Source: an uncultured Candidatus Nitrosopumilus sp.
GTDB lineage: Archaea; Thermoproteota; Nitrososphaeria; Nitrososphaerales; Nitrosopumilaceae
NCBI GenBank assembly: GCA_905616385.1
Contig: CAJQSS010000020.1
Span: 28,034-92,033, forward strand
Direction of reading: 5' to 3'
DNA: 64,000 bases
The notes under the pieces are model-generated. The model worked only from the letters and a program-made list of their open reading frames with translations. It was not told where the DNA came from and did no database searches. Positions within the stretch are counted from its first letter, which is position 1. Each line of letters opens with the position of its first letter. Position numbers and translations under genes: made by a program. This document shows, piece after piece, positions 31,059 to 38,632 of this stretch.

Positions 31059-31637
31059 TTACAGTCCTATTGCCTTGATTATTTTATCTGCTGCCTCATC
31101 AATCTTTCCCTCACTATTAAAAACATGTCTGACTGGGGAGCCTGTAATTACAGCACATGCAGAAATCATACCAGTTTGATAATCAAGCTCCTTCTTAATA
31201 TTAGCTAGTGTTATTTTATCTCTATTTCGAGTGTCATCTTTCATTCGTCGATTATAGATTTCTTCAGGTTTTGCTGATACTGAAACAAAATTGCTAGGTT
31301 TGATAATTTTCAAAACATGTTCAGGTAGTCCAGGGTAGTATCCTTCTGGAGAGTTGATAAATGCATGAGTGTCTATAATTACAATTTCTTCATCATGAGT
31401 AGCAATTGTTTCTGCAGCAAGTTTTTGAAGACGTTGTTGCTCAGATATAGATAATTTTCTTAAATCATCTCTATCTTTTAATCCATTTTTTGTAGCAACA
31501 TCAAACATTAAACTTCCATAATTAATTACAATTACATTTTTTTTATGATTCTTTAAGATTTCAACCATTGTTGTTAACAAGGTACTTTTCCCAACACCTG
31601 GGATCCCAACCATGAGAATTTTCTTATTTTCTTCCAA
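31059..31637 (-). CDS. adkA: adenylate kinase, archaeal type
   Basis: 192 residues from the TTG at 31637 (protein begins EENKKILMVGIPG), overlapping secY by 14 bases. An ATG at 31664 would add nine residues and lengthen the overlap to 41 bases. Archaeal AdkA proteins start within a few residues of the P-loop, which favours TTG. GIPGVGKSTLL is the P-loop, and IIDTHAFINSPEGYYPGLPE is a hallmark of AdkA. The enzyme balances ATP, ADP and AMP. It sits in the usual secY-adk position. Confidence 0.9.
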   Translation of the reverse strand: MEENKKILMVGIPGVGKSTLLTTMVEILKNHKKNVIVINYGSLMFDVATKNGLKDRDDLRKLSISEQQRLQKLAAETIATHDEEIVIIDTHAFINSPEGYYPGLPEHVLKIIKPSNFVSVSAKPEEIYNRRMKDDTRNRDKITLANIKKELDYQTGMISACAVITGSPVRHVFNSEGKIDEAADKIIKAIGL

Positions 31638-33054
31638 GTAATTTACCCAACCGCGGCATAACAACTTCTACTTGTTCTCTAACTAATTGTGTGTAATAAT
31701 TAATCATAATATCTACCATAAGTAAGATTCCAATTCCAGATCCAAATACACCAAGAACATCAGATACTCCTGCTAAGAGACCCAAAATACATGAGCCAAT
31801 AATTGTAACAGATGGAATGTACTTGTTTAGTAATGCTTCAACTGGTTTGTTTGATCTTCTAAATCCAGGAATTTGTACATCTGCATCAAGTAAGTTTTGA
31901 GCTGCACTCTTTGGCGATAAACCACCAAGTTCAACCCATAGTTTACCAAATACAACTACAATTCCAATCATAAACAAAACATATCCTACTCCCCGCATTG
32001 GATCTAATGCTGCAACATCTAAACCACGAGGCGGTGTTACATAGTAAATAAGCCCACCAACAGGGGTAGAAGGACTAGTAGGATCAAATTGCGCTATAAA
32101 ATTCACAAAGAAATTATTGTTACGCGGGTTAAAGTTTGACCAAATCATTTGGAATACAAACACAGCGTTTGCAGTTAATGCAGATGCTAAAATTACTGGA
32201 ATGTTAGAAACATACATCATTTTGATAGGATATACAGCCTGAAATCCTCTATATTTTGTAGAAACGATTGGGATTTCAATTTTCATACCTTGAGTAAATA
32301 CAAGTATCAAAATTATCCCAGCAGTAAGACAAAGTCCAAAAATACTCGGCAGTTGATTTGAACGGAATAATACATTTCCAAGATCACCACTACCAATAAG
32401 AGATTCTATAGTATATGGAATTATACCAATCATTCCACCATCACCCGCAGGTAATGGACTAAACAGACTCCAAAGAATTTGTTGAGCAACACCTGCCATA
32501 ATGAATAAACTAATTCCACTACCAAGTCCCCAGCCTTTTTGGATTAATTCATCTAAGAACATAATCATGATCGACGCTACCATCAGCTGCCCTATAATCA
32601 CATACAGAACAAACGGTTCAGATGGGCCACCATAAACTGCTACAGCATAGACAATAGATTCAGCTACAATTACAATGTAAGTTACCATTTTTGTTGCAGT
32701 TTGAAAAATACCTCTTTCTTCTGGTTTCTTGAAATCAAATTTCAAAATATCAGAACCCCTCAACAATTGCATCAAAAGTCCAGCTGTTACAATAGGCCCA
32801 ATTCCTAATTCAATTAAAGTACCTTGTTGGGATGCAAAAATAACTCTAGCAAATGCTAGGAAATCAAATTCAGGGGCTGTTGCTCCAAATAATGGAGTTT
32901 GTCCCATTACCATGTAGATAAGTAAACATACTCCACACCAAAGTAATCTAACTTGTAGAGGGATTTTCTTTTTTGGTTTTGGAACTTGGGGTAAGTATGG
33001 TTCTGCTTTGAAAACCATTTTTCTAATCATAGAAGTTAAAGTACCTTCAGCCAT
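31624..33054 (-). CDS. secY: preprotein translocase subunit SecY (Sec61 alpha)
   Basis: 476 residues with ten predicted membrane helices. It forms the protein-conducting channel. Recognisable parts are the plug and helix-2 region near PLFGATAPEF, helix 7 with NIPVILASALTANAVF, and the C-terminal GFRRSNKPVEALLNKYIP loop. It follows L15 in the spc operon. SecE is encoded at 44365-44538 in this window. Confidence 0.97.
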   Translation of the reverse strand: MAEGTLTSMIRKMVFKAEPYLPQVPKPKKKIPLQVRLLWCGVCLLIYMVMGQTPLFGATAPEFDFLAFARVIFASQQGTLIELGIGPIVTAGLLMQLLRGSDILKFDFKKPEERGIFQTATKMVTYIVIVAESIVYAVAVYGGPSEPFVLYVIIGQLMVASIMIMFLDELIQKGWGLGSGISLFIMAGVAQQILWSLFSPLPAGDGGMIGIIPYTIESLIGSGDLGNVLFRSNQLPSIFGLCLTAGIILILVFTQGMKIEIPIVSTKYRGFQAVYPIKMMYVSNIPVILASALTANAVFVFQMIWSNFNPRNNNFFVNFIAQFDPTSPSTPVGGLIYYVTPPRGLDVAALDPMRGVGYVLFMIGIVVVFGKLWVELGGLSPKSAAQNLLDADVQIPGFRRSNKPVEALLNKYIPSVTIIGSCILGLLAGVSDVLGVFGSGIGILLMVDIMINYYTQLVREQVEVVMPRLGKLLGRK

Positions 33055-33064
33055 TTTCAGTTAC

Positions 33065-33511
33065 CTAAGCCTCAGTGATTTTTTCTTCGGATATAGATTG
33101 AAAAATTTCACCGCCAACAGATTTTAATTTTTCTTCAGCAGATGCAGTAAATTGTTGAACTTTGACAGAGTATCCATTAGTAATTTTTCCACCACCGAGA
33201 AGTTTTTCGTATCCTGCACTTTTAAGATCGACAACTTTCTTTCCACCTTCTTCTTTACCAAATTTGGTGAACAAGTCATCTAAATCTCTAACACTAGCCC
33301 ATTTTTTTATAATATTTTGATGAGGTACTGCAGGAGGTTCATGACCATAATGGTTTGGATCTTCTTTTATCATAGTACTTCTATGATGTTTCTTCATACC
33401 AGTAATTCCAAGACCACCTTTGTGACCACTTGCACGATGTTGACCTACTTGTCCCCATCCCATGTGCCTGCCACCTCTAAGTCTTCGAGTCTTTCGTAAT
33501 CTAGTTGCCAT
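33065..33511 (-). CDS. rpl15: 50S ribosomal protein L15 (uL15)
   Basis: 148 residues. The Arg/Gly-rich start with LRGGRHMGWGQVGQHRASGHKGGLG is diagnostic of archaeal and eukaryotic L15 (L27a); the C-terminal domain has the usual ITNGYSVKVQQFTASAEEKL. It lies between L30 and secY, as in most archaea. Confidence 0.97.
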   Translation of the reverse strand: MATRLRKTRRLRGGRHMGWGQVGQHRASGHKGGLGITGMKKHHRSTMIKEDPNHYGHEPPAVPHQNIIKKWASVRDLDDLFTKFGKEEGGKKVVDLKSAGYEKLLGGGKITNGYSVKVQQFTASAEEKLKSVGGEIFQSISEEKITEA

Positions 33512-33512
33512 G

Positions 33513-33980
33513 TTAAATCATTCTCCTAACTATAGTATCAAGTTCTTTGTTAGCACCAAGAACACCTTTTTGACCATATAATTTCTTGGTGCTTCTTTTG
33601 AATCCATGTACTGGAGGTGCCAAAGCAAACCAAGGTTTTAGGGGAGATAATTTTGATAATGTAGCTTTTCCCTCAGCCAAAGCAGTTCCAAGTTCTGCAG
33701 CATTTGCAAATCCAAGTTCTTTTAGATCCTCATCAGTAATTTTTTGATATCCACCTTTTCGTGCTTTCTTTTCAATTAATTCTTGTGCTAATGATGCATC
33801 AATTTCAATCCAAGAAACATAGTGTTGTACTTTACGTAACATTCCCAAAGTATTATCCTTGATAGGTAAAATTGTTGCACGATATTTTTTATCTAATTTT
33901 AATAAAGTCATAGTAGTTGTTGCCCAATAGGGACAATCTGCTTGACCTTTAATTCTAACAACAAGATATGCATTTGCCAT
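33513..33980 (-). CDS. rpl30: 50S ribosomal protein L30 (uL30)
   Basis: 155 residues from the ATG at 33980 (protein begins ANAYLVVRIKG). An ATG at 33989 adds three residues and would overlap S5. LDKKYRATILPIKDNTLGMLRKVQHYVSW is the L30 core split across residues 27-55, and the long C-terminal half is the archaeal extension. It sits one base before the L15 start in the operon. Confidence 0.95.
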   Translation of the reverse strand: MANAYLVVRIKGQADCPYWATTTMTLLKLDKKYRATILPIKDNTLGMLRKVQHYVSWIEIDASLAQELIEKKARKGGYQKITDEDLKELGFANAAELGTALAEGKATLSKLSPLKPWFALAPPVHGFKRSTKKLYGQKGVLGANKELDTIVRRMI

Positions 33981-33985
33981 TTTTA

Positions 33986-34729
33986 TCATCCTTGACTGAA
34001 TGTCTGTCTAAGACAATCCAGTACAGCTTTTGAAGTTGAGGTCATTGTAGGAGTAGAACCTTTTGCGGTAGTCCATGCATCCTTAAGACCTGCTAATTCT
34101 AATAATCGTTTAATTTTTCCACCTGCAACAAGACCTAATCCACGAGGTCCAGGAATAATTTCAATAGTTACACTTCCACCTTTTCCTCTTACTTTGAATG
34201 GAACAGAATGATGTTGATCACATCTACATTCCCAACTACCACATCCCATTTTGATTGGTTGGATATTCAGAAAAGCTTGACTAGTTGCTTTTTCAATAGC
34301 AATTCTCATTTGTTTAGATTTACCTTGACCAATTCCCAAATAACCATTTTCATTTCCTGCTGCAACAATTGCTTTGAATCTAGTAGATTGACCATTAGAA
34401 GTCATTTTTTGAATAATACCTACATCAACAACTTCACTTTTTAAATCAGGTAACAATTTTTTAATAATTCCAGATTCTTGAATTCTTAATCCAGATTCTA
34501 AAATTTCTTCAATAGAAGTAATTTCTCCAGAATCAACTTTTTTTCCTAGAATAGTTTTTGGTACCCAAACTTCTACTTCAGGTTCTCTTCGAGGTCTTCT
34601 AGGACGTGCATCAGCAGCTCCAGGTGGGCCACGTCCATATATTGGAGGGCCTCTACCTCTTCCTCCTTGACCAGGTTTAGATTGTCCAGGTTTAGATTGT
34701 CCAGGTTTAGATTGTGCAGTTTGACTCAT
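33986..34729 (-). CDS. rps5: 30S ribosomal protein S5 (uS5) with repeat-bearing N-terminal extension
   Basis: 247 residues. The S5 core begins near residue 55 (WVPKTILGKKVDSGEITS) and includes GYLGIGQGKSKQMRIAIEKA and the double-stranded RNA-binding region. The first 50 residues are a disordered, Gly/Pro/Arg-rich leader with three exact QSKPG repeats encoded by a 15-base tandem repeat at 34671-34715. Such leaders vary among species. S5 helps keep decoding accurate. Confidence 0.95.
   Translation of the reverse strand: MSQTAQSKPGQSKPGQSKPGQGGRGRGPPIYGRGPPGAADARPRRPRREPEVEVWVPKTILGKKVDSGEITSIEEILESGLRIQESGIIKKLLPDLKSEVVDVGIIQKMTSNGQSTRFKAIVAAGNENGYLGIGQGKSKQMRIAIEKATSQAFLNIQPIKMGCGSWECRCDQHHSVPFKVRGKGGSVTIEIIPGPRGLGLVAGGKIKRLLELAGLKDAWTTAKGSTPTMTSTSKAVLDCLRQTFSQG
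34671..34715. repeat. three tandem 15-base repeats in the S5 gene
   Basis: The unit CCAGGTTTAGATTGT occurs three times without mismatch at 34671-34685, 34686-34700 and 34701-34715. On the minus strand it encodes a QSKPG unit in the S5 leader peptide. Identical copies at the DNA level point to recent expansion by slippage. Confidence 0.9.
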
Positions 34730-34731
34730 GT

Positions 34732-35214
34732 CTATTTGACCTCACTATCTATAGTGGATTTAATTTTAGAAACTTCATTTTTAACAGTAAGATGTTCGCC
34801 ATTGATTCTTTCATCAGCAGGAAATGATTCAGAGTCAGCAGGAACTTGAAGACCAGCATCAATAACTCCTTTCAAAGCTGCTGCCATTCTTTGTGTATAT
34901 CGTTTAGTACCAGTATACATAATTGCATCTTTTGCACCTTTACCTAATGCTTTCTTACCTGCCAAATAGCCAGTAAGATATGCTGCAGGTACACTTTTTC
35001 TAGAACCTTTCCAACCTTTTTCAAGTAAATATCTAGAATGTGCAGATGCAATAACAGTATCACCAGTCATTCCAGGGGTAAGGATTTGAACTTGTGTATT
35101 CTCATTTGAAATATTTACAGTAATGAAATCACGCTTACCCATCAACATGGTACCACGTTTTCTATAATTGGTCTTTTCTTCTCTAAGTCGTCTCAATATT
35201 TTTGAATAGGCCAT
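34732..35214 (-). CDS. rpl18: 50S ribosomal protein L18 (uL18)
   Basis: 160 residues. FITVNISNENTQVQIL, AHSRYLLEKGWKGSRKSVPAAYLTG and a final region near LQVPADSESFP match archaeal L18 (eukaryotic L5), which carries 5S rRNA. It is the first gene seen here of the spc-operon tail L18-S5-L30-L15-secY. The rest of the spc operon is not in this window. Confidence 0.96.
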   Translation of the reverse strand: MAYSKILRRLREEKTNYRKRGTMLMGKRDFITVNISNENTQVQILTPGMTGDTVIASAHSRYLLEKGWKGSRKSVPAAYLTGYLAGKKALGKGAKDAIMYTGTKRYTQRMAAALKGVIDAGLQVPADSESFPADERINGEHLTVKNEVSKIKSTIDSEVK

Positions 35215-35250
35215 CTACAGGATCTGATTTTGAAACTGCCATTATATACG

Positions 35251-36165
35251 TTAAGCGTGAAGTAATGCACAAAGCAAAGCTTTCTGAGTATGAAGTCTAT
35301 TTTCTGCCTCGTCCCAAACTACAGATTGAGGTCCATCTATTACAGATGAAGTAACTTCTTGATCACGTTTTACAGGAAGACAATGCAAAAAGATCGCATT
35401 TTTCTTTGCAAGATCCATGATTTTGTCATTAACCTGATATTTTGGAATAAATTTTTTGATTCTTTTTGAATCGTCATTATGAATTGAAGAATAAGTATCA
35501 GTTACAACTACATCAGCATTTTCAGCTGCTTTTAGTGGATCAGTAGTTAATTCAATATCAGTTAAATTTTGAGAAACTTTTACAGTAGATTTATCAGGTT
35601 CAAACCCTTTAGGAGTTGCAATAGACATTTTAGCACCAGATAAAGCTGCACCATAAATCATTGAATTACATACATTATTGCCATCTCCAATCCAAGCAAT
35701 TTTTAATCCCTTGAGGGTTTTTTTCTTTTCTTTAATTGTCATAAAGTCTGCTAAAATTTGACAAGGATGAAAAGAATCAGATAGTCCATTAATTACAGGA
35801 ATACTTGCATGTTTAGATAATTTATCAAGTAAAGTATGATCATAAACACGAGCCATTATGCAATCAGTATATCGTGAAAGAGTTTTTGCAGTGTCTTCAA
35901 CTGACTCACCACGAGATAGTTGTGTATCATTAGAAGATAAATTAATTGTATGTCCACCTAACTGATACATTCCTATTTCAAAACTTACACGTGTTCGAGT
36001 TGAAGGTTTTTGAAAAATCATCGTTAGTGTTTTATTTTTTAAGACGGGTTTGTTTCCGCCTTTTTTTAATTCTTTTTTTAATTTAATGGAATGATCAATT
36101 AGTCCTAAAAATTCTTTTGGAGTTAATTCCGCTAATGTAAGTAAATCTTTTGTTTTAATTTTCAT
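35251..36165 (-). CDS. argF: ornithine carbamoyltransferase
   Basis: 304 residues. The carbamoyl-phosphate motif STRTR is at 55-59. HPCQILADF and HCLPVKRDQEV are diagnostic of ornithine over aspartate transcarbamylase. It converts ornithine and carbamoyl phosphate to citrulline in arginine synthesis. No other arginine gene is next to it. The ATG overlaps the ftsY stop by four bases. Confidence 0.95.
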   Translation of the reverse strand: MKIKTKDLLTLAELTPKEFLGLIDHSIKLKKELKKGGNKPVLKNKTLTMIFQKPSTRTRVSFEIGMYQLGGHTINLSSNDTQLSRGESVEDTAKTLSRYTDCIMARVYDHTLLDKLSKHASIPVINGLSDSFHPCQILADFMTIKEKKKTLKGLKIAWIGDGNNVCNSMIYGAALSGAKMSIATPKGFEPDKSTVKVSQNLTDIELTTDPLKAAENADVVVTDTYSSIHNDDSKRIKKFIPKYQVNDKIMDLAKKNAIFLHCLPVKRDQEVTSSVIDGPQSVVWDEAENRLHTQKALLCALLHA

Positions 36166-37418
36166 TTTTTAAACCGTCCAAATAATCCTCGTTTCTTTTT
36201 AGATTCTTCTTCTTTATCTTGTTTATGTATCTCTTCTTCGTCATTAAATGAAATTACTTTAGATTCTCCAGGTTTAGGTTTACCATCTTTAAGCCATTGA
36301 CGAATTTTATTGCCTAACTTGATGGCTTCAGCATCAGATTCTGGTGGAGGTATGTCAAATAAATCAGAATATTTTGCAATTTCATTATCCTTGATTCCAT
36401 AAAATGGATCATCAGAAATAGGTTCTGGTGTTGGTTCAGGTTCTGGTGTTGGTTCTGGTGTTGGTTCAGGTTCTGGTGCAGATGCATCAATTTTTTCTAT
36501 TTTAACATCATTTAATGAGCCAAATACAGTTTCCAAAAAGATATTTTTATCAAAATGTTTTAAATCAGAATATTCCTGTCCAGTTCCCAAATAAAGAACA
36601 GGAGTGGATGTAACTTTTACAATAGATAATGCAGCACCGCCTTTTGCATCAGCATCACTTTTAGTCAAAATGGAACCATCAAACTTTACGTATTTATAAA
36701 ATTCACGTGCTTGATTTACAGTATCATTACCAGCTAAAGAATCACCAACAAAAATAGTCATATCAGGATTTACAACTTTAGTAATTTTTTCAATTTGCTC
36801 CATTAAATTTTTACTTGTTTGCATTCTACCTGCAGTATCAATTAATACACAATCTGTTTTGTGAGATTTTGCATATAGAACAGCATCACGAGCAACTGCA
36901 GCAGGGTCAGACTCATAATTTTGTGCAACAAGTTTTAGATTAAGACGATTAGCATGTTCTCGCAATTGCTCTATAGCACCAGCTCTAAAAGTATCAGCAG
37001 CTGCAATCACAACTGAATATTTTTTTTCCTGAAGTAAAGATGCAAATTTTGCTAAAGATGTAGTTTTTCCAGTACCATTAATTCCAACAAATACAATCAA
37101 AAAAGGTTGATTCTGTTTCTTTTTTTCATCAATTTTTTCAAAAATATCAATATCTCCAACATTATCAAATAAACTAGAAATACTAGAAATGAAATTATCT
37201 TTAACAAATTTTTCAATTTCATTTTTATCAACTTTAGAACCAATTAATTTTTCTTTTAAATCAGATTTAATAGAATCAATAACTTCACCAGCTACATCAG
37301 ATTCTAAAAGAGAAATTTCAAGTTCAAAAAGAATATCTTTAATATCTTTTTCATTAAGTTCTTTTTCTCCAAGACTCTTTGCTGCATTAGAAAACGCCTT
37401 ATGAAGACCATCAAACAT
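36162..37418 (-). CDS. ftsY: FtsY, signal recognition particle receptor, with unusual C-terminal tail
   Basis: 418 residues. The N domain (1-95) and GTPase domain (about 100-305) are standard: P-loop GINGTGKTT (112-120), then AADTFRAGAIEQLREHA, DTAGRM and TKSDADAKGGAAL. FtsY docks the SRP-ribosome complex at the membrane. In most bacteria and archaea the acidic, membrane-binding region lies before the N domain. Here the N domain starts at once, and about 110 residues follow the GTPase: a Pro-Glu repeat (APEPEPTPEP and similar), an acidic stretch and a final basic-aromatic KKKRGLFGRFKK. Confidence 0.93.
   Translation of the reverse strand: MFDGLHKAFSNAAKSLGEKELNEKDIKDILFELEISLLESDVAGEVIDSIKSDLKEKLIGSKVDKNEIEKFVKDNFISSISSLFDNVGDIDIFEKIDEKKKQNQPFLIVFVGINGTGKTTSLAKFASLLQEKKYSVVIAAADTFRAGAIEQLREHANRLNLKLVAQNYESDPAAVARDAVLYAKSHKTDCVLIDTAGRMQTSKNLMEQIEKITKVVNPDMTIFVGDSLAGNDTVNQAREFYKYVKFDGSILTKSDADAKGGAALSIVKVTSTPVLYLGTGQEYSDLKHFDKNIFLETVFGSLNDVKIEKIDASAPEPEPTPEPTPEPEPTPEPISDDPFYGIKDNEIAKYSDLFDIPPPESDAEAIKLGNKIRQWLKDGKPKPGESKVISFNDEEEIHKQDKEEESKKKRGLFGRFKK
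36421..36479. repeat. Pro-Glu-Pro-Thr codon repeat in ftsY
   Basis: Alternating GGTTCTGGTGTT and GGTTCAGG units encode the PEPEPT-type linker of the FtsY tail on the minus strand. The near-identity of the units at DNA level suggests a slippage-prone region whose length may differ between strains. Confidence 0.85.
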
Positions 37419-37421
37419 AAT

Positions 37422-37847
37422 TTATCCCAAATTTGGCGGTTGTTGGGATTGCATTAATTGATTCATCTGTGCCTTACCTTGTTCTAATCTATTTGATGCA
37501 TCCTGTTTTTTGGCAGCAGTATCTTGTAAAGCAATTTCAATTTCTTTTAGTCTAGCTTCAAAATAATTAATTGCTGCAGGAAAATCTTTTTCAACTGCAA
37601 CACCAGCACCAATATTTACAACAATTTTATTATTGGATGAAATTTTTGTTGGAATATAAGCTCCCATCCCAAGAGGAATTAAAGTATCAGAATTAGGTTG
37701 AGTTCCAAGTGATTTTATTGATTCAATAGCAGCAGTAGCTTCCCTCAAAATACTTACAAAAGTTCCTTCTCTTTGAGATAAATCAGAAAAGTATGTTTCA
37801 AGCATTTGCATTTGTTGCATCATTTGTTCAGCCTGTTGTTCACTCAT
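37422..37847 (-). CDS. pfdA: prefoldin alpha subunit
   Basis: 141 residues. Two helical arms (about 1-50 and 90-135) flank beta strands with TLIPLGMGAYIPTKI and KIVVNIGAGVAVEKDF, the pattern of prefoldin alpha/Gim5. Two copies join four beta subunits (gene at 9095-9490) in the hexameric chaperone. It lies three bases upstream of ftsY, an order seen in many archaea, linking folding with targeting. Confidence 0.94.
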   Translation of the reverse strand: MSEQQAEQMMQQMQMLETYFSDLSQREGTFVSILREATAAIESIKSLGTQPNSDTLIPLGMGAYIPTKISSNNKIVVNIGAGVAVEKDFPAAINYFEARLKEIEIALQDTAAKKQDASNRLEQGKAQMNQLMQSQQPPNLG

Positions 37848-37935
37848 TTACAACAGATGATGCTGAGATGGTTATAAATTCATTCATGAGCTAAATTTAG
37901 AAAATAAAAAATAAATAAAAAATAAAGATCTAACT

Positions 37936-38556
37936 TTATTTTGCTTTAGAGAATCTATCTTCAACTTCATCCCAATTTACTACATTCCACCATGCTGCAA
38001 TGTATACTGGTCTTTTGTTTTGATAGTTTAGATAGTATGCGTGTTCCCAAACATCACAACCCAATAATGGTACTAATCCTTCAGTTCTTGGACTAGTTTG
38101 ATTTGGCATTGATTTGTATTCAACTTTAGATGTTGAAGGATTGTATACTAACCATCCCCAGCCACTACCTTGAATTACTGCAGTAGTAGATGTGAATTTC
38201 TCTTTAAAGTCAGCAAAGCTTCCAAAAGAATCATTAATTGCATCAGCAATTGATCCTCCAGGTTCTCCACCACCATTTTGTTTCATGTTATTCCAAAATA
38301 ACCTGTGGTTATCATAACCACCACCATTGAAATTAACTGCTCCTCTTTGGGCTTCTGGTACTGAATTAATATCAGACAAGATGTCTAGGATATCTTTTTC
38401 TTGAATATCGGCAGGACATGCTTCAAGGGCTGCATTTAATTTGTCAGTGTATGCTTGATGATGTTTTGTATGATGTATCTCCATTGTTTGTGCATCAATG
38501 TGAGGTGCTAATGCATCATAAGCATATGGCATTTCAGGAAGTGTGTATTTTCCCAT
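37936..38556 (-). CDS. sod: superoxide dismutase (Fe/Mn family)
   Basis: 206 residues. Metal ligands fit the family: a His in EIHHTKHHQAY (about residue 28), a His in DNHRLFWNNM, and Asp and His in DVWEHAYYLNYQNKRP. It removes superoxide, important for an aerobic ammonia oxidiser. GGYDNHRLFWNNM fits the manganese subgroup or a cambialistic enzyme, but sequence alone does not settle the metal. It diverges from the subtilase gene, with an inverted repeat between them. Confidence 0.95.
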   Translation of the reverse strand: MGKYTLPEMPYAYDALAPHIDAQTMEIHHTKHHQAYTDKLNAALEACPADIQEKDILDILSDINSVPEAQRGAVNFNGGGYDNHRLFWNNMKQNGGGEPGGSIADAINDSFGSFADFKEKFTSTTAVIQGSGWGWLVYNPSTSKVEYKSMPNQTSPRTEGLVPLLGCDVWEHAYYLNYQNKRPVYIAAWWNVVNWDEVEDRFSKAK

Positions 38557-38582
38557 GATATATTTTAAAATTTATTCCATTT

Positions 38583-38600
38583 ATTGCTTTAGTAAGCAAT
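38583..38600. promoter_or_regulatory. inverted repeat between sod and the subtilase gene
   Basis: ATTGCTT (38583-38589) and AAGCAAT (38594-38600) form a perfect seven-base inverted repeat around TAGT. It lies 27 bases from the sod start and 33 bases from the subtilase start, within the shared promoter region. It could bind a dimeric regulator controlling either gene. Confidence 0.45.
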
Positions 38601-38632
38601 TCATTTTTACTTGTTAAAAAACTAAAAAATTC

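Noticed and set aside
36421..36479. The ftsY Pro-Glu repeat as a CRISPR-like or satellite element
   Set aside because: It is in frame within ftsY and encodes a typical flexible linker.
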